NCBI RefSeq assembly: GCF_004403515.1
Contig: NZ_SOHH01000075.1
Coordinates: 59,768-123,767 of the forward strand
Reading direction: 5' to 3'
Source of the DNA: Cryobacterium fucosi
Lineage (GTDB): Bacteria > Actinomycetota > Actinomycetes > Actinomycetales > Microbacteriaceae
Length of the DNA stretch: 64,000 nucleotides
The notes under the pieces were generated by a model that was not told the DNA's origin, ran no database searches, and worked only from the letters and a program-made list of their open reading frames with translations. Shown here in pieces: positions 25,539 through 34,324 of this stretch. Numbering within the stretch: the first letter of the stretch is position 1; each line of letters opens with the position of its first letter. The position numbers and the translations under genes were made by a program.

Positions 25539-27206
25539 ATGACAGGCACTGAGTGGTGGCGAACCGCAGTTATTTACCAGATCTATCCCCGTTCCTTCGC
25601 GGACGCCAACGGTGACGGAATGGGTGATCTCGCCGGCATCACCGGGCGCCTCCCGGCCCTCCGCGAGCTCGGGATCGACGCCATCTGGCTGTCCCCGTTC
25701 TATACCTCTCCCCAGCACGACGCCGGTTACGACGTCGCCGACTACTGCGACGTCGACCCGATCTTCGGCACCCTCGCCGACTTCGATACCCTGCAGCGCA
25801 CCGCCCACGAGCTGGGCATCCGGGTGATCGTCGACCTGGTTCCGAACCACTCCTCGAGCGCGCACCCGTGGTTCCAGGCCGCGCTCGCGGCCCCGGAGGG
25901 CAGCGCCGAGCGAGCGCACTACATCTTCCGTGACGGCCAGGGCGAGAACGGCGAGCTGCCGCCGAACAACTGGGAATCCGTCTTCGGCGGCAACGCCTGG
26001 ACCCGCGTCACGAATGCCGACGGAACGCCAGGCCAGTGGTACCTGCACCTCTTCGACACCACCCAGCCGGACTTCGACTGGGACAACCCGTGGGTGCGCG
26101 CCCAGTTCCGCGACGTGCTCCGGTTCTGGCTCGACCGCGGCGCCGACGGCTTCCGGGTGGATGTCGCGCACGGCATGATCAAGGCGGCCGGTCTTCCCGA
26201 CTACACCCCTCCGGTCGAGGGGGGCAGCATGGGCGGCGCCTCGGTTCCGGAGCCGGGCATCGTCGCCGAGTGGGCCGAGACGGCGCCGTACTGGGCGCAG
26301 GGCGGCGTGCACGAGATCTACCGGGACTGGCGGCTCGTGCTCGACGAGTACCCCGGGCAACGCATCCTGGCCGCCGAGGCATGGGTAGACCCGCTCAGCC
26401 GCGTCGCCGAATGGGTGCGGCCCGACGAAATGCACCAGGCCTTCAACTTCGCCTACCTCGAGACACCGTGGCACGGTGCGGCCCTGCGCCGCGTGATCGA
26501 CGACTCCGTCGAGGCGTTCAGTGCCGTCGGCGCCCCGAGCACCTGGGTGCTGTCCAACCATGATGTCGTGCGCCACGCCTCCCGCCTGGCCCTCACCGCG
26601 GAGAACCTCCAGGGGCACGGAATCGGCCCGAAGACGGCCGGTTTGCCCGACACCGTCATCGGTCTGAAGCGCGCCAGGGCCGCTTCGGCCCTGATGCTCT
26701 CCCTGCCCGGCTCCGGCTACCTCTACCAGGGCGAGGAACTCGGACTCCCCGAGGTCGTCGACCTGCCGGATGCCTCCCGTGAGGACCCGACCTGGTTCCG
26801 CACCAACGGCGAGCGGTACGGCCGTGACGGATGCCGCGTGCCCCTGCCCTGGGAGGGCGCCGCGCCCTCCTTCGGCTTCGGTCCGACCTCGTCCAGCTGG
26901 TTGCCGCAGCCCGCGGAGTGGGCGCCCCTCGCCCGCGATGCGCAGGACGGCGTCGCCGGGTCGACCCTCGAGCTGTACAAGCTCGCACTGCGCCTGCGCC
27001 GGGAGCACGCCCTCGGGCTGGGCTCGGTGGAGTGGCTGGGCGGGTTCGCGGACGACGTCGTGGCGTTCCGCAACGGGGACGTGACCGTCATCGCGAACAC
27101 GGGCACGGCCTCCGTCGAGTTGCCGGGCGGCGAGCTGTTGCTGGCCAGCGAGCCGCTCGCCGGGCGGACGCTGCCGGGGGACACCACCGCCTGGCTGTCG
27201 ACCTAG
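25539..27206 (+). CDS. GH13 alpha-glucosidase / oligo-1,6-glucosidase-type enzyme
   Basis: A 555-residue GH13 enzyme starting at ATG 25539 (MTGTEWWRTAVIYQIYPRSF); the frame open further upstream runs across an operator and is not used. Signature regions: VIVDLVPNHSS, GFRVDVAHGMIKAAG (nucleophile Asp), ILAAEAWVD (acid Glu) and VLSNHDVVRH. It has no signal peptide, so it is cytoplasmic, releasing glucose from imported malto-oligosaccharides. It is divergent from malEFG and shares the LacI-operator region. Fine specificity (alpha-1,4 against alpha-1,6, or trehalose-linked) is not settled. Confidence 0.92.
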   Translation: MTGTEWWRTAVIYQIYPRSFADANGDGMGDLAGITGRLPALRELGIDAIWLSPFYTSPQHDAGYDVADYCDVDPIFGTLADFDTLQRTAHELGIRVIVDLVPNHSSSAHPWFQAALAAPEGSAERAHYIFRDGQGENGELPPNNWESVFGGNAWTRVTNADGTPGQWYLHLFDTTQPDFDWDNPWVRAQFRDVLRFWLDRGADGFRVDVAHGMIKAAGLPDYTPPVEGGSMGGASVPEPGIVAEWAETAPYWAQGGVHEIYRDWRLVLDEYPGQRILAAEAWVDPLSRVAEWVRPDEMHQAFNFAYLETPWHGAALRRVIDDSVEAFSAVGAPSTWVLSNHDVVRHASRLALTAENLQGHGIGPKTAGLPDTVIGLKRARAASALMLSLPGSGYLYQGEELGLPEVVDLPDASREDPTWFRTNGERYGRDGCRVPLPWEGAAPSFGFGPTSSSWLPQPAEWAPLARDAQDGVAGSTLELYKLALRLRREHALGLGSVEWLGGFADDVVAFRNGDVTVIANTGTASVELPGGELLLASEPLAGRTLPGDTTAWLST

Positions 27207-27236
27207 GCCCGCATCGCCGCGTCCCGGTTCACTCCG

Positions 27237-28778
27237 TCAGCGGGCGGCGGTTCCCCAGGCCTGGGATTCCCCCGCGCGGCTGCGCCGTTGGGGTACTTTC
27301 CACGGGTTGTCGTCTCGGAGCGGCACCGGGAGCAGCTCCTGCGGCACACCCTGGAAGGTGACCGGGCGCAGGAACCGGTCAATCGCCGCGCTTCCGACGG
27401 AGGTACCACTGTCGTTGGTGGTCGCCGGCCACGGACCGCCGTGCTGCATCGCCGAAGTGACGGCAACACCGGTCGGCCAACCGCCGAACAACACCCGTCC
27501 GGTATGCCGCGTGATCCAGTGGATCAGCGAGCGCAGAGGCGCAGAGTCCTCTCCGTGCCCCGCATGCACCGTGCCGGTGAGGTTGCCCCCGAAAATCGTC
27601 TCGGCATGCGCGGCCAGGTCGTCCTCGTCGTCATACTCGACCACGATCGACAGCGGACCGAACGCCTCGTCGAGCAAGTGTCCTCGCTGGGCGACCAGGT
27701 CGTCCAGACGGACACTGACGATCGTCGGCGTGGCCCAGCCCTGTCCGAACTCGTCGAAGCGCAGCGAGCCCCCGGCAACTGGTGTCACTCCGGGAGTGTT
27801 GAGAATGCTGGCGCGGCGGTCCCGGTAACCCGCTGCGATGCCGGGGTTGAGCAGGCGGTGCTCGGCCACCGCTCCGGCGCGGGAGGCCAGTGCCTCACTC
27901 AAACCGTGCCCGGTCGGCACGAACAGGAAACCCGGCTTCGTGCAGAGCTGCCCGGCTGAACCGGCGACGCTTGCCACGTATCCGTCGGCGATCGCCTCGG
28001 CTCGCTCGGCCAGCGCGGCCCGGGTGATGAAGACCGGGTTCACACTGCCCAGCTCACCGTAGAACTGGATTGGCGCCGGGCGCGCGGCCGCGATGTCGGC
28101 GAGGATGCGGCCCGCCCGAATGGACCCGGTGAAACTTCCGGCGGCGATGCGCGGGTCTTTCAACATCTCGACACCGGCCGTCTGGCCGAAAATCAGCTGC
28201 AGGGTTCCAGCCGGTGCCCCAGCGGATTCGAGCGCTCCGGAGACGACAACCGCCGTGTGAAGCGAAAGCACCGGATGGCCGGAGTGCGCCTTCACTATCA
28301 CCGGGTTGCCGGCCGCGAGAGCCGCCGCGGTGTCGCCACCGGCGACGGAGAACGCGAACGGAAAGTTGCTCGCCGCGAAGTTCAGCACCGGCCCGACCGG
28401 GATGCGGTAGCGGCGAAGGTCCGGGCGTATCCCCAGCGCGAAGTTGTCGTCGGCATCATCGATGCGCACATCGAGGTACGAGCCGTCGACGACGACGTCC
28501 GCGAAGAGGCGCAACTGCACGGCGGTGCGGGTGAGTTCACCGTTCAGTCGTGCTTCGGACAGACCCGTCTCGGCCATCGCGACGCCAACCAGCTCCGTGC
28601 GGGCGGCGAGCAGCGCATCCGCCGCGGCGACCAGGGCCGCGGCGCGACCATGCGGCGGCATCGCCGCCCACGCCGGGGCGGCATCGGCCGCGCACTGGGC
28701 GATCCGGTCGAGTTCGCCTGCCGTCGTGCCGGCGGGGATTGTGCCGGCGGGGGTCATGGGGGTGCTCAGGGAAGTCAT
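27237..28778 (-). CDS. 2-oxoglutarate semialdehyde dehydrogenase (2,5-dioxovalerate dehydrogenase, type III KGSADH)
   Basis: A 513-residue aldehyde dehydrogenase of the 2-oxoglutaric-semialdehyde type. The cofactor region is GPVLNFAASNFPFAFSVAGGDT, with the general base in YGELGSVNPVF and the nucleophile in GSAGQLCTKPG. It oxidises 2-oxoglutarate semialdehyde to 2-oxoglutarate, the last step of 4-hydroxyproline catabolism. ATG 28778 has GAGGAG five bases upstream. A much longer frame running back over the racemase gene is a GC artefact. Equivalent to LhpG of Pseudomonas by role. Confidence 0.92.
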   Translation of the reverse strand: MTSLSTPMTPAGTIPAGTTAGELDRIAQCAADAAPAWAAMPPHGRAAALVAAADALLAARTELVGVAMAETGLSEARLNGELTRTAVQLRLFADVVVDGSYLDVRIDDADDNFALGIRPDLRRYRIPVGPVLNFAASNFPFAFSVAGGDTAAALAAGNPVIVKAHSGHPVLSLHTAVVVSGALESAGAPAGTLQLIFGQTAGVEMLKDPRIAAGSFTGSIRAGRILADIAAARPAPIQFYGELGSVNPVFITRAALAERAEAIADGYVASVAGSAGQLCTKPGFLFVPTGHGLSEALASRAGAVAEHRLLNPGIAAGYRDRRASILNTPGVTPVAGGSLRFDEFGQGWATPTIVSVRLDDLVAQRGHLLDEAFGPLSIVVEYDDEDDLAAHAETIFGGNLTGTVHAGHGEDSAPLRSLIHWITRHTGRVLFGGWPTGVAVTSAMQHGGPWPATTNDSGTSVGSAAIDRFLRPVTFQGVPQELLPVPLRDDNPWKVPQRRSRAGESQAWGTAAR

Positions 28779-28786
28779 GGTGCTCC

Positions 28787-29788
28787 TCAAAATTGGAATC
28801 CCGTCGGAAACGGGTCCGCGGGGTCGAGCAGGTACTGGCCGATGCCGGTGACCCAGGCCCGGCCGGTTATGGTGGGCACGACGGCGGGGATACCGCCGAC
28901 GACGGTCTCCCTGACCAGTCGACCCGTGAACGTCGAACCGATGAACGACTCGTTCACGAAGTCCTGGTTGAGGCCGAGCTCGCCGCGTGCCCACAGTTCG
29001 GCCATCCGGGCGGATGTTCCGGTGCCACAGGGGGAGCGGTCGAACCAGCCCGGGTAGATGGCCATCGCGTGCCTGGAGTGCAGCGCGGTCGATCCCGGCG
29101 CGATGAACTCGACGTGGTGACAGTGGTCGACGCCTTCGATTTCCGGATGCCGCGGCGGGTCGGTCTCGTTGATCGCGGTCATGATCGCAAGGCCGGCCTT
29201 GAGGATCTCCTGCTGGTCGGCGCGGTCGAACGCAAGCCCGACCGCGTCCAGGTCGACCATGGCGTAGAAGTTCCCGCCGAAGGCGAGGCTGTACCGCACG
29301 GGACCGTAGCCGGGAACCTCGACCGTGTCGTCCAGCCGCACGCTGAAAGCGGGAACGTTCTCGATGGTGACAGAATCGGCGTGGCCGTCGCTGACCGCGA
29401 CCCGCGCGATCACCAGCCCTGCCGGCGTGTCCAGCCGAATCGTGGTGACAGGTTCGACAACCTCGACCATCCCGGTTTCGACCAGGACCGTGGCCGCACC
29501 GATGGTTCCGTGGCCGCACATCGGCAGGCATCCGGACACCTCGACGTATACGACGCCCCAGTCGGCGTCCGGCCGGGTCGACGGTTGGAGGATCGCACCG
29601 CTCATCGCCGCGTGGCCTCGAGGTTCGTTCATCAGGAACAGGCGGATGTCGTCCAGATGCTCCATGAAATACAGGCGCTTGTCATTCATGGTCGCGCCGG
29701 GGATAACCCCCACGCCGCCGGTTATGACCCGGGTGGGCATGCCCTCGGTGTGGGAATCGACCGCGGTGAACATCCGCTTGGAACGCAT
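28787..29788 (-). CDS. 4-hydroxyproline 2-epimerase (proline racemase family)
   Basis: A 333-residue proline-racemase-fold protein. It starts with VDSHTEGMPTRVITGG, typical of the hydroxyproline epimerase clade. Both catalytic cysteines are present: MCGHGTIG near residue 90 and SPCGTGTSAR near 235, as required for racemisation/epimerisation and unlike the dehydratases, where the second is Thr. It converts trans-4-hydroxy-L-proline to cis-4-hydroxy-D-proline, the substrate of the D-hydroxyproline dehydrogenase encoded next door. Lies between the deaminase and semialdehyde dehydrogenase genes. Confidence 0.93.
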   Translation of the reverse strand: MRSKRMFTAVDSHTEGMPTRVITGGVGVIPGATMNDKRLYFMEHLDDIRLFLMNEPRGHAAMSGAILQPSTRPDADWGVVYVEVSGCLPMCGHGTIGAATVLVETGMVEVVEPVTTIRLDTPAGLVIARVAVSDGHADSVTIENVPAFSVRLDDTVEVPGYGPVRYSLAFGGNFYAMVDLDAVGLAFDRADQQEILKAGLAIMTAINETDPPRHPEIEGVDHCHHVEFIAPGSTALHSRHAMAIYPGWFDRSPCGTGTSARMAELWARGELGLNQDFVNESFIGSTFTGRLVRETVVGGIPAVVPTITGRAWVTGIGQYLLDPADPFPTGFQF

Positions 29789-29828
29789 GGTGTAATCCTT
29801 CCAGTGCCGTGCGGGTCGTGCGGGACCG

Positions 29829-30758
29829 TTACCCGGCGCTGCGACGGGTAGCGAGGTAGTCGAGCGCCTTTTTCGTTCCGGCGCGAACGTTTGCCTCCTG
29901 CTCGGCGTTCAGCGGGCCGCGCGGCGGGCGGGTCGGGCCACCGTAGCTGCCGCCGGCGATGTCGATCGAGAGCTTGATGGCCTGAACGAATTCGGTCTTC
30001 GAGTCCCAGCGGAACACGGTGACCAGCTGCGTGTACAGTTCCAGCGCCTCTGGCACCCTGCCGGCCTTGACCAGGTTGTAGATCTCTACCGCTTCGCGCG
30101 GGAACGCATTCGGGTAGCCGGCAAACCAACCGGTTGCGCCGGCCACGAGAGATTCAAAAAGCAGGTCATCGGCCCCGGCGATGACGTCGATGTCGCAGAG
30201 TTCCTTGATCTCGAGCACGCGACGGATGTCGGCGGAGAACTCCTTGATCGCGACGACCTCGGGGATCTCGGCGAGCCTGGCGACCAGACTCGGAGTGAGG
30301 TCGACCTTGGTGTCGAACGGGTTGTTGTACGCCATGATCGGCAGACCGACCGCTGCGACGCGGGTGTAGTGCTCGATGACCTCTGAATCGTTCGCCCGGT
30401 AAATGGTCGGCGGAAGCAGCAGCACGCCGTCTGCCCCGTCTTCCTTCGCGTACTCCGCCCACTGCCGCGCCTGGTGCCAGCCGACGCCGTGCACACCGGC
30501 GACCACCAGTCCGCGGCCGTCGACCGCCTCGACGGCGACCTGAATCACCGTGCGGCGCTCCTCGTCGGTCAGGGACGAGTACTCACCGAGCGAGCCGTTC
30601 GGGCCGACCCCGCGGCATCCGTTGCTGATCAGCCAGTCACAGTGCGTGGCGAACTTGTCGTAGTCGACGGCCAGTCCGGCCGGCGCGGACGCATCCGCCT
30701 TGAATGCGAGGGTGGTGGCGACGATAACGCCGCCGAGATCGAATTCCCGCGTGGTCAT
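29829..30758 (-). CDS. DapA-family deaminase: 1-pyrroline-4-hydroxy-2-carboxylate deaminase
   Basis: A 309-residue dihydrodipicolinate-synthase-family barrel. The Schiff-base lysine is in EVVAIKEFSADI near residue 167, and the tyrosine in MAYNNPFDTK near 138. In hydroxyproline clusters this family dehydrates and deaminates 1-pyrroline-4-hydroxy-2-carboxylate to 2-oxoglutarate semialdehyde, which the neighbouring dehydrogenase consumes. The ATG overlaps the upstream oxidoreductase stop (ATGA). Without the context it could be read as a generic DapA-like aldolase; the context makes the deaminase role likely. Confidence 0.88.
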   Translation of the reverse strand: MTTREFDLGGVIVATTLAFKADASAPAGLAVDYDKFATHCDWLISNGCRGVGPNGSLGEYSSLTDEERRTVIQVAVEAVDGRGLVVAGVHGVGWHQARQWAEYAKEDGADGVLLLPPTIYRANDSEVIEHYTRVAAVGLPIMAYNNPFDTKVDLTPSLVARLAEIPEVVAIKEFSADIRRVLEIKELCDIDVIAGADDLLFESLVAGATGWFAGYPNAFPREAVEIYNLVKAGRVPEALELYTQLVTVFRWDSKTEFVQAIKLSIDIAGGSYGGPTRPPRGPLNAEQEANVRAGTKKALDYLATRRSAG

Positions 30759-32266
30759 GTTGGTCCTCTCGTTGATTCGGAATTTCGTTGGTCGAACTCG
30801 TCGACGCCCGAGGTCGCGACGTCAGCGACCGGATCGGCGGCGAGCTCACCGAGCCGGATGGGAGCGGCAATCGGTCGGCGATCCGCGGTCACGCCGTCAC
30901 CCAGCCCGCCGACCAGTCGGCGGCCGAGCAGTTCTTCGACGGTGCGCCCGCAGACCCGCCCCTGACAGATGCCGAGGCCCACGCGGGTGCTGAGTTTGAG
31001 CGACCGCAGCGACCGCGACCCGGTGCTCTCGGCCGCCCCGCACAGGGCGGAGAAGCTGACCTCCTCGCATCGACAGACGATGGTGCCGTCGGTGAGCATT
31101 CCGGGCCAGCCCGACCGGATGCCGTGGGCGGCTTCGAGGCGGGCCGCAAAACCACGGAAGGTGCGGCGCCGGCGTCTGTCTTGGCGCAGTTCTCGGTCGG
31201 ACGCCGTGCCGCCGGCCGCGACGTGGCCGGCGACCCTGCCTTCGGCCAGGGCAAGATCGACGCCGCCGATGCCGGTGATCTCACCGGCCGCGAAAACGGA
31301 GGACACGCTGGTGCCCTGCCCGTCGTCGACCTTCACGAATCGGTCGGCGGTGAGCGCGCAACCGGCGGCGATGGCCAGCTCGAGCCGGGGCGTGAAGCCG
31401 TGGCTGACACAGACGGCGTCGACCTCGATCCGCTGTTCGGTGCCGGGGATGGGCGCCCAGTCGGCCGCCACGGATGCAATGGTCACGGATTCGACCCGGT
31501 CACTGCCGTGGGCGGCGACGACCGCCCGCCCAAGCCGGTACGGGATGCGGTGGCGAAGGTGACCGGCCAGGTAGCCGGCCAGTTCGGTACCCTTGTTCGC
31601 GGCTCCGACAAGCTCCCACGGGTTCGGCAGCCAGCCACGCACCAGGGCCGCCGCCCGATTGGCTTCGAAGACCCCGAGCACTGTTGCGCCGGTCGTGGCG
31701 AGAGCGGCCGCGACGGGCAGCAGGAAGGGGCCCGCCCCGGCGACGACGACCCGCCGGCCGACGGCCAGGCGCTCCCCCTTGGCCAGGGCCTGCGCCGCCC
31801 CGCCGGTGAAGACACCGGGGAGATCCCAGCCCGGGAACGGAAGGGTCCGGTCGTGCGCGCCGGTCGCCAGAACGATCGCGTTCGGGCGGAGAGCCAACCG
31901 TTGACGCCCGACTCCGTCAGGCTCGCCGACAACGACGTGCACGGCGCCGGGAAGCCCCACCGCCGTCCCGTCCACACGCTCCGGCGAACGCTCAATCGCC
32001 CACACCTGCGCGCCTCGAAAGATCTGACATCCGTCGTCGGCTTCGAGCGTCTCGCTGAGCTCACGGAAGGTCGCCCAGCCATGGTGCAGCATCCGCTCCT
32101 CGGCCGACGGCCGCTCCGGTGGGAGATGCCGCCAGAACTGTCCGCCGAGCTGGTCGGAGGAGTCGAGAAGGGTGACGGACGCGCCGCGCGCACGCGCCGC
32201 GCGCGCCGCCGCGAGCCCGGCGGGCCCGGCTCCGATCACCAGCACCTGGATGTTCGAGGCGTTCAC
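30755..32266 (-). CDS. D-hydroxyproline dehydrogenase, FAD/NAD-binding subunit with BFD-like 2Fe-2S domain
   Basis: A 503-residue flavoprotein. It has an N-terminal FAD motif VIGAGPAGLAAARAARARG, a second dinucleotide fold (GRRVVVAGAGPFLLPVAAAL) near residue 165, and a C-terminal BFD-like [2Fe-2S] site with IVCRCEEVSF and CQGRVCGRTVEEL at about 405-455. This is the HcnB/OoxA/LhpF-type large subunit found in amine and D-hydroxyproline dehydrogenases. It overlaps the small ferredoxin subunit upstream and the deaminase downstream by four bases each, so the complex is translated from one coupled operon. Confidence 0.9.
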   Translation of the reverse strand: MNASNIQVLVIGAGPAGLAAARAARARGASVTLLDSSDQLGGQFWRHLPPERPSAEERMLHHGWATFRELSETLEADDGCQIFRGAQVWAIERSPERVDGTAVGLPGAVHVVVGEPDGVGRQRLALRPNAIVLATGAHDRTLPFPGWDLPGVFTGGAAQALAKGERLAVGRRVVVAGAGPFLLPVAAALATTGATVLGVFEANRAAALVRGWLPNPWELVGAANKGTELAGYLAGHLRHRIPYRLGRAVVAAHGSDRVESVTIASVAADWAPIPGTEQRIEVDAVCVSHGFTPRLELAIAAGCALTADRFVKVDDGQGTSVSSVFAAGEITGIGGVDLALAEGRVAGHVAAGGTASDRELRQDRRRRRTFRGFAARLEAAHGIRSGWPGMLTDGTIVCRCEEVSFSALCGAAESTGSRSLRSLKLSTRVGLGICQGRVCGRTVEELLGRRLVGGLGDGVTADRRPIAAPIRLGELAADPVADVATSGVDEFDQRNSESTRGPT

Positions 32267-32595
32267 GCGGCCGCACCGCCCGGCGGCAGTGCGTCATGCT
32301 GCGTGGTGACGACGTCACCCTCGGTCGCGCGCCGCTGGCAGGCGCGCACGTCGCGCCGGCCGTTGACCTCGACCAGGCAGTCGTAACAGATGCCGATTCC
32401 GCAGAAGACGCCGCGTGGTGTGCCGTGCACGGACGTGCGGCGGAAGCCGAGGGTGCCGCCGGCGAGGATGACGCCGGCCACGCTCTGCCCGGCGACACCG
32501 GCCACCGGCACACCGTCGAGGATGATCGTCAGCGGAGTCGTCGGCTCCGGCCGAATCGGGTCGACGCCGAACGGAAACAGTCGTGGCCCCATCAA
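32263..32595 (-). CDS. D-hydroxyproline dehydrogenase, small 2Fe-2S subunit
   Basis: A 110-residue plant-type [2Fe-2S] protein (Fer2_4/HcnA-like). The cluster ligands are in GVFCGIGICYDCLVEVNG and the later ACQRRATEGD. These small subunits shuttle electrons between the two flavin subunits of HcnABC-like dehydrogenases. Four-base overlaps with both neighbours fix its place in the operon and support a stoichiometric complex. Confidence 0.92.
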   Translation of the reverse strand: MMGPRLFPFGVDPIRPEPTTPLTIILDGVPVAGVAGQSVAGVILAGGTLGFRRTSVHGTPRGVFCGIGICYDCLVEVNGRRDVRACQRRATEGDVVTTQHDALPPGGAAA

Positions 32596-33776
32596 GCCAC
32601 GTCCACGAGGTGGGGCGCAAGCGACGCCCGTGAGGCAGAGTAGGGGGAAGCGTCGATCGGCGGAATGATTCCGAGCATCAGGTCGCGGATGAGTACCGCG
32701 GTGGCGAGGCTGAGGCCGATGCCGGCTCCCTCATGACCGGTCGCGTGCCAGAGTCCGGGCATCCGCGGGTCCTCGCCGATGACCGGGAGGTGGTCTGGCA
32801 TAAACGGGCGGAAGCCCCCGTAGCTGCGCATGACGGCCACGTCGGCGAGGAAGGGGAACAGGCGGATGGCCTTCGCGGCGATTTCGCTCAGCGCGTCGAC
32901 CCGGAGGCTCGAATCGAACCCCACCTGCTGCCGGGACGATCCGATCAGCACCGTGCCCGAAGCGGTCGATTCGACCACGCTGGAGGTCTGCAGGGCGCCG
33001 TCGTCTGAGCCGACGGCGCCGACGTAGTCCGCGTCATAGACCTTGTGGAAGATGCGGTGGCGCATGCGAGTGGTGACGAGCAGTTCGCCGCGGCGTGGGC
33101 GCACGGGAAGGTACACCCCCAGGAGGTTCGCGACCTGGCCGGACCACGGGCCGGCCGCCACGAGCACCCGGCCTGCGCGGAGTTCACCGGAGGGGATGCG
33201 CACGCCGACCAGCGCACCGGCGGAGTCATGAATCGGACCGAGCACCGGCGTATTCTCGAGCACCCGGGCGCCGTGCAGCCTGGCCGAGGCCATCAGCGCC
33301 TCCGTGGCGATGGTCGGCTGCACCTGCGCGTCTTCGGGGTAGTACACGGCCGCTTCGACGGCAGGACCGAGGTCTGGTTCGAGACGCCGCGCCTCATCGG
33401 CGTCGATGGTCCACGCGTCGACTCCGGCGCCGCGCTGGCCGGCCGCGAAGGAGAGCAGCGGGCCGGCGCCGGTCACGGTCGTCGCGACGACGAGACCACC
33501 CTTCGGGTCGTACTCGACGGAGGGGAAGGTGTCGCCGAGCTGTTCGGCAAGTTCGGCGACGGTGTGCTTCCACAACGTCGATGCGTACTGCGCCAGCACC
33601 AGTTCGTGGCCTGGGCCCTTGTCCGAAATCAGGAGGTTGCCCTCGCAGGCGGCGGAGGTTCCCCCGGCGACGGTGCCGCGGTCGATGACGGTGACCTCGA
33701 CACCGGCCACGGCGAGCGCACGGGCGCAGGCCGCACCGATGATTCCGGCTCCGACAATGATCACGTTGTTGGTCAT
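32592..33776 (-). CDS. D-hydroxyproline dehydrogenase, DAAO-type catalytic subunit
   Basis: A 394-residue FAD-dependent amine oxidoreductase of the DAO family. It begins NNVIIVGAGIIGAACARALA (Rossmann FAD motif), followed by GGTSAACEGN and ending with GLWHATGHEGAGIGLSLATA, the second FAD-contact region. In Lhp/Hcn-type complexes this subunit oxidises cis-4-hydroxy-D-proline to 1-pyrroline-4-hydroxy-2-carboxylate. It is the first gene of the distal operon segment, preceded by a 74-base gap holding a perfect palindrome. Confidence 0.9.
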   Translation of the reverse strand: MTNNVIIVGAGIIGAACARALAVAGVEVTVIDRGTVAGGTSAACEGNLLISDKGPGHELVLAQYASTLWKHTVAELAEQLGDTFPSVEYDPKGGLVVATTVTGAGPLLSFAAGQRGAGVDAWTIDADEARRLEPDLGPAVEAAVYYPEDAQVQPTIATEALMASARLHGARVLENTPVLGPIHDSAGALVGVRIPSGELRAGRVLVAAGPWSGQVANLLGVYLPVRPRRGELLVTTRMRHRIFHKVYDADYVGAVGSDDGALQTSSVVESTASGTVLIGSSRQQVGFDSSLRVDALSEIAAKAIRLFPFLADVAVMRSYGGFRPFMPDHLPVIGEDPRMPGLWHATGHEGAGIGLSLATAVLIRDLMLGIIPPIDASPYSASRASLAPHLVDVA

Positions 33777-33819
33777 ACCGCTCCGTCCTTGCCATCGAGG
33801 TCGCCTTCGACCGAGTTGA

Positions 33820-33836
33820 TAATATGTTACATATTA
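33820..33836. promoter_or_regulatory. Perfect palindrome, probable GntR operator
   Basis: TAATATGTTACATATTA has perfect 8-base arms around one central T. It lies 44 bases upstream of the DAAO-type gene, in the gap that follows the aconitase X small subunit. It shares the ATATGT/ACATATTA core with sites at 40358 and 41171, near the FCD-GntR gene. This suggests an internal, co-regulated promoter. Confidence 0.65.
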
Positions 33837-33850
33837 CACACAGTTCCGGG

Positions 33851-34324
33851 TCAGTCGTTCGGGAAGGGCGGGGTGTTCCAGGTGACGGATGCCCCGGCAT
33901 CCGTCGCGACGACCGCGACCGGTCCCGAGCGGGGCAGGGCTGTTCTCCCGTGCTCGTCGACCAGGACGATCGGAAGCCAGACCTCATACACTTCGGCGGC
34001 CGCGAGAGCCCCGAGTGTGATGATCGCATCCCTGGAGGACAGCACGATCGCGGCCGGCGCCACCCCGGCCCGGATCTGCTCGGCCAGGACGCTCGTGGAC
34101 GAACTGGAACCGCGGGAAGCGCTCATGACGAGCACCCGGCCGGCGATCGAGAGACCATGCTGTGGATGGTGCACATCGGTGATCATGCCGGTGGCGAGGT
34201 CGGTACCGCCCCAGAGCGAAAGTGGTTCATCGAGCCAGAGAAGCTCACCACAACCGACACCCGGGCACAGCGATTCGGCCGCGACCCGGGACTCGCGTGC
34301 CAGATCAGTTCCAGGCCGACTCAT
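33851..34324 (-). CDS. Aconitase X, small (swivel) subunit, DUF126
   Basis: A 157-residue DUF126 protein, the swivelling domain of aconitase X. It shows GVGCGELLWLDEPLSLWGG and the GRVLVMSASRGSSSST motif that closes the active site. In two-component aconitase X enzymes it pairs with the DUF521 subunit encoded immediately upstream, which it overlaps by about 20 bases. ATG 34324 or GTG 34327 are both possible starts. In this context the enzyme is probably cis-3-hydroxy-L-proline dehydratase. Confidence 0.88.
   Translation of the reverse strand: MSRPGTDLARESRVAAESLCPGVGCGELLWLDEPLSLWGGTDLATGMITDVHHPQHGLSIAGRVLVMSASRGSSSSTSVLAEQIRAGVAPAAIVLSSRDAIITLGALAAAEVYEVWLPIVLVDEHGRTALPRSGPVAVVATDAGASVTWNTPPFPND

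Noticed and set aside
28779..29531. Upstream extension of the semialdehyde dehydrogenase frame into a 764-codon protein
   Set aside because: The extension lies within the epimerase gene on the same strand in another frame, and ATG 28778 has an excellent GAGGAG site.
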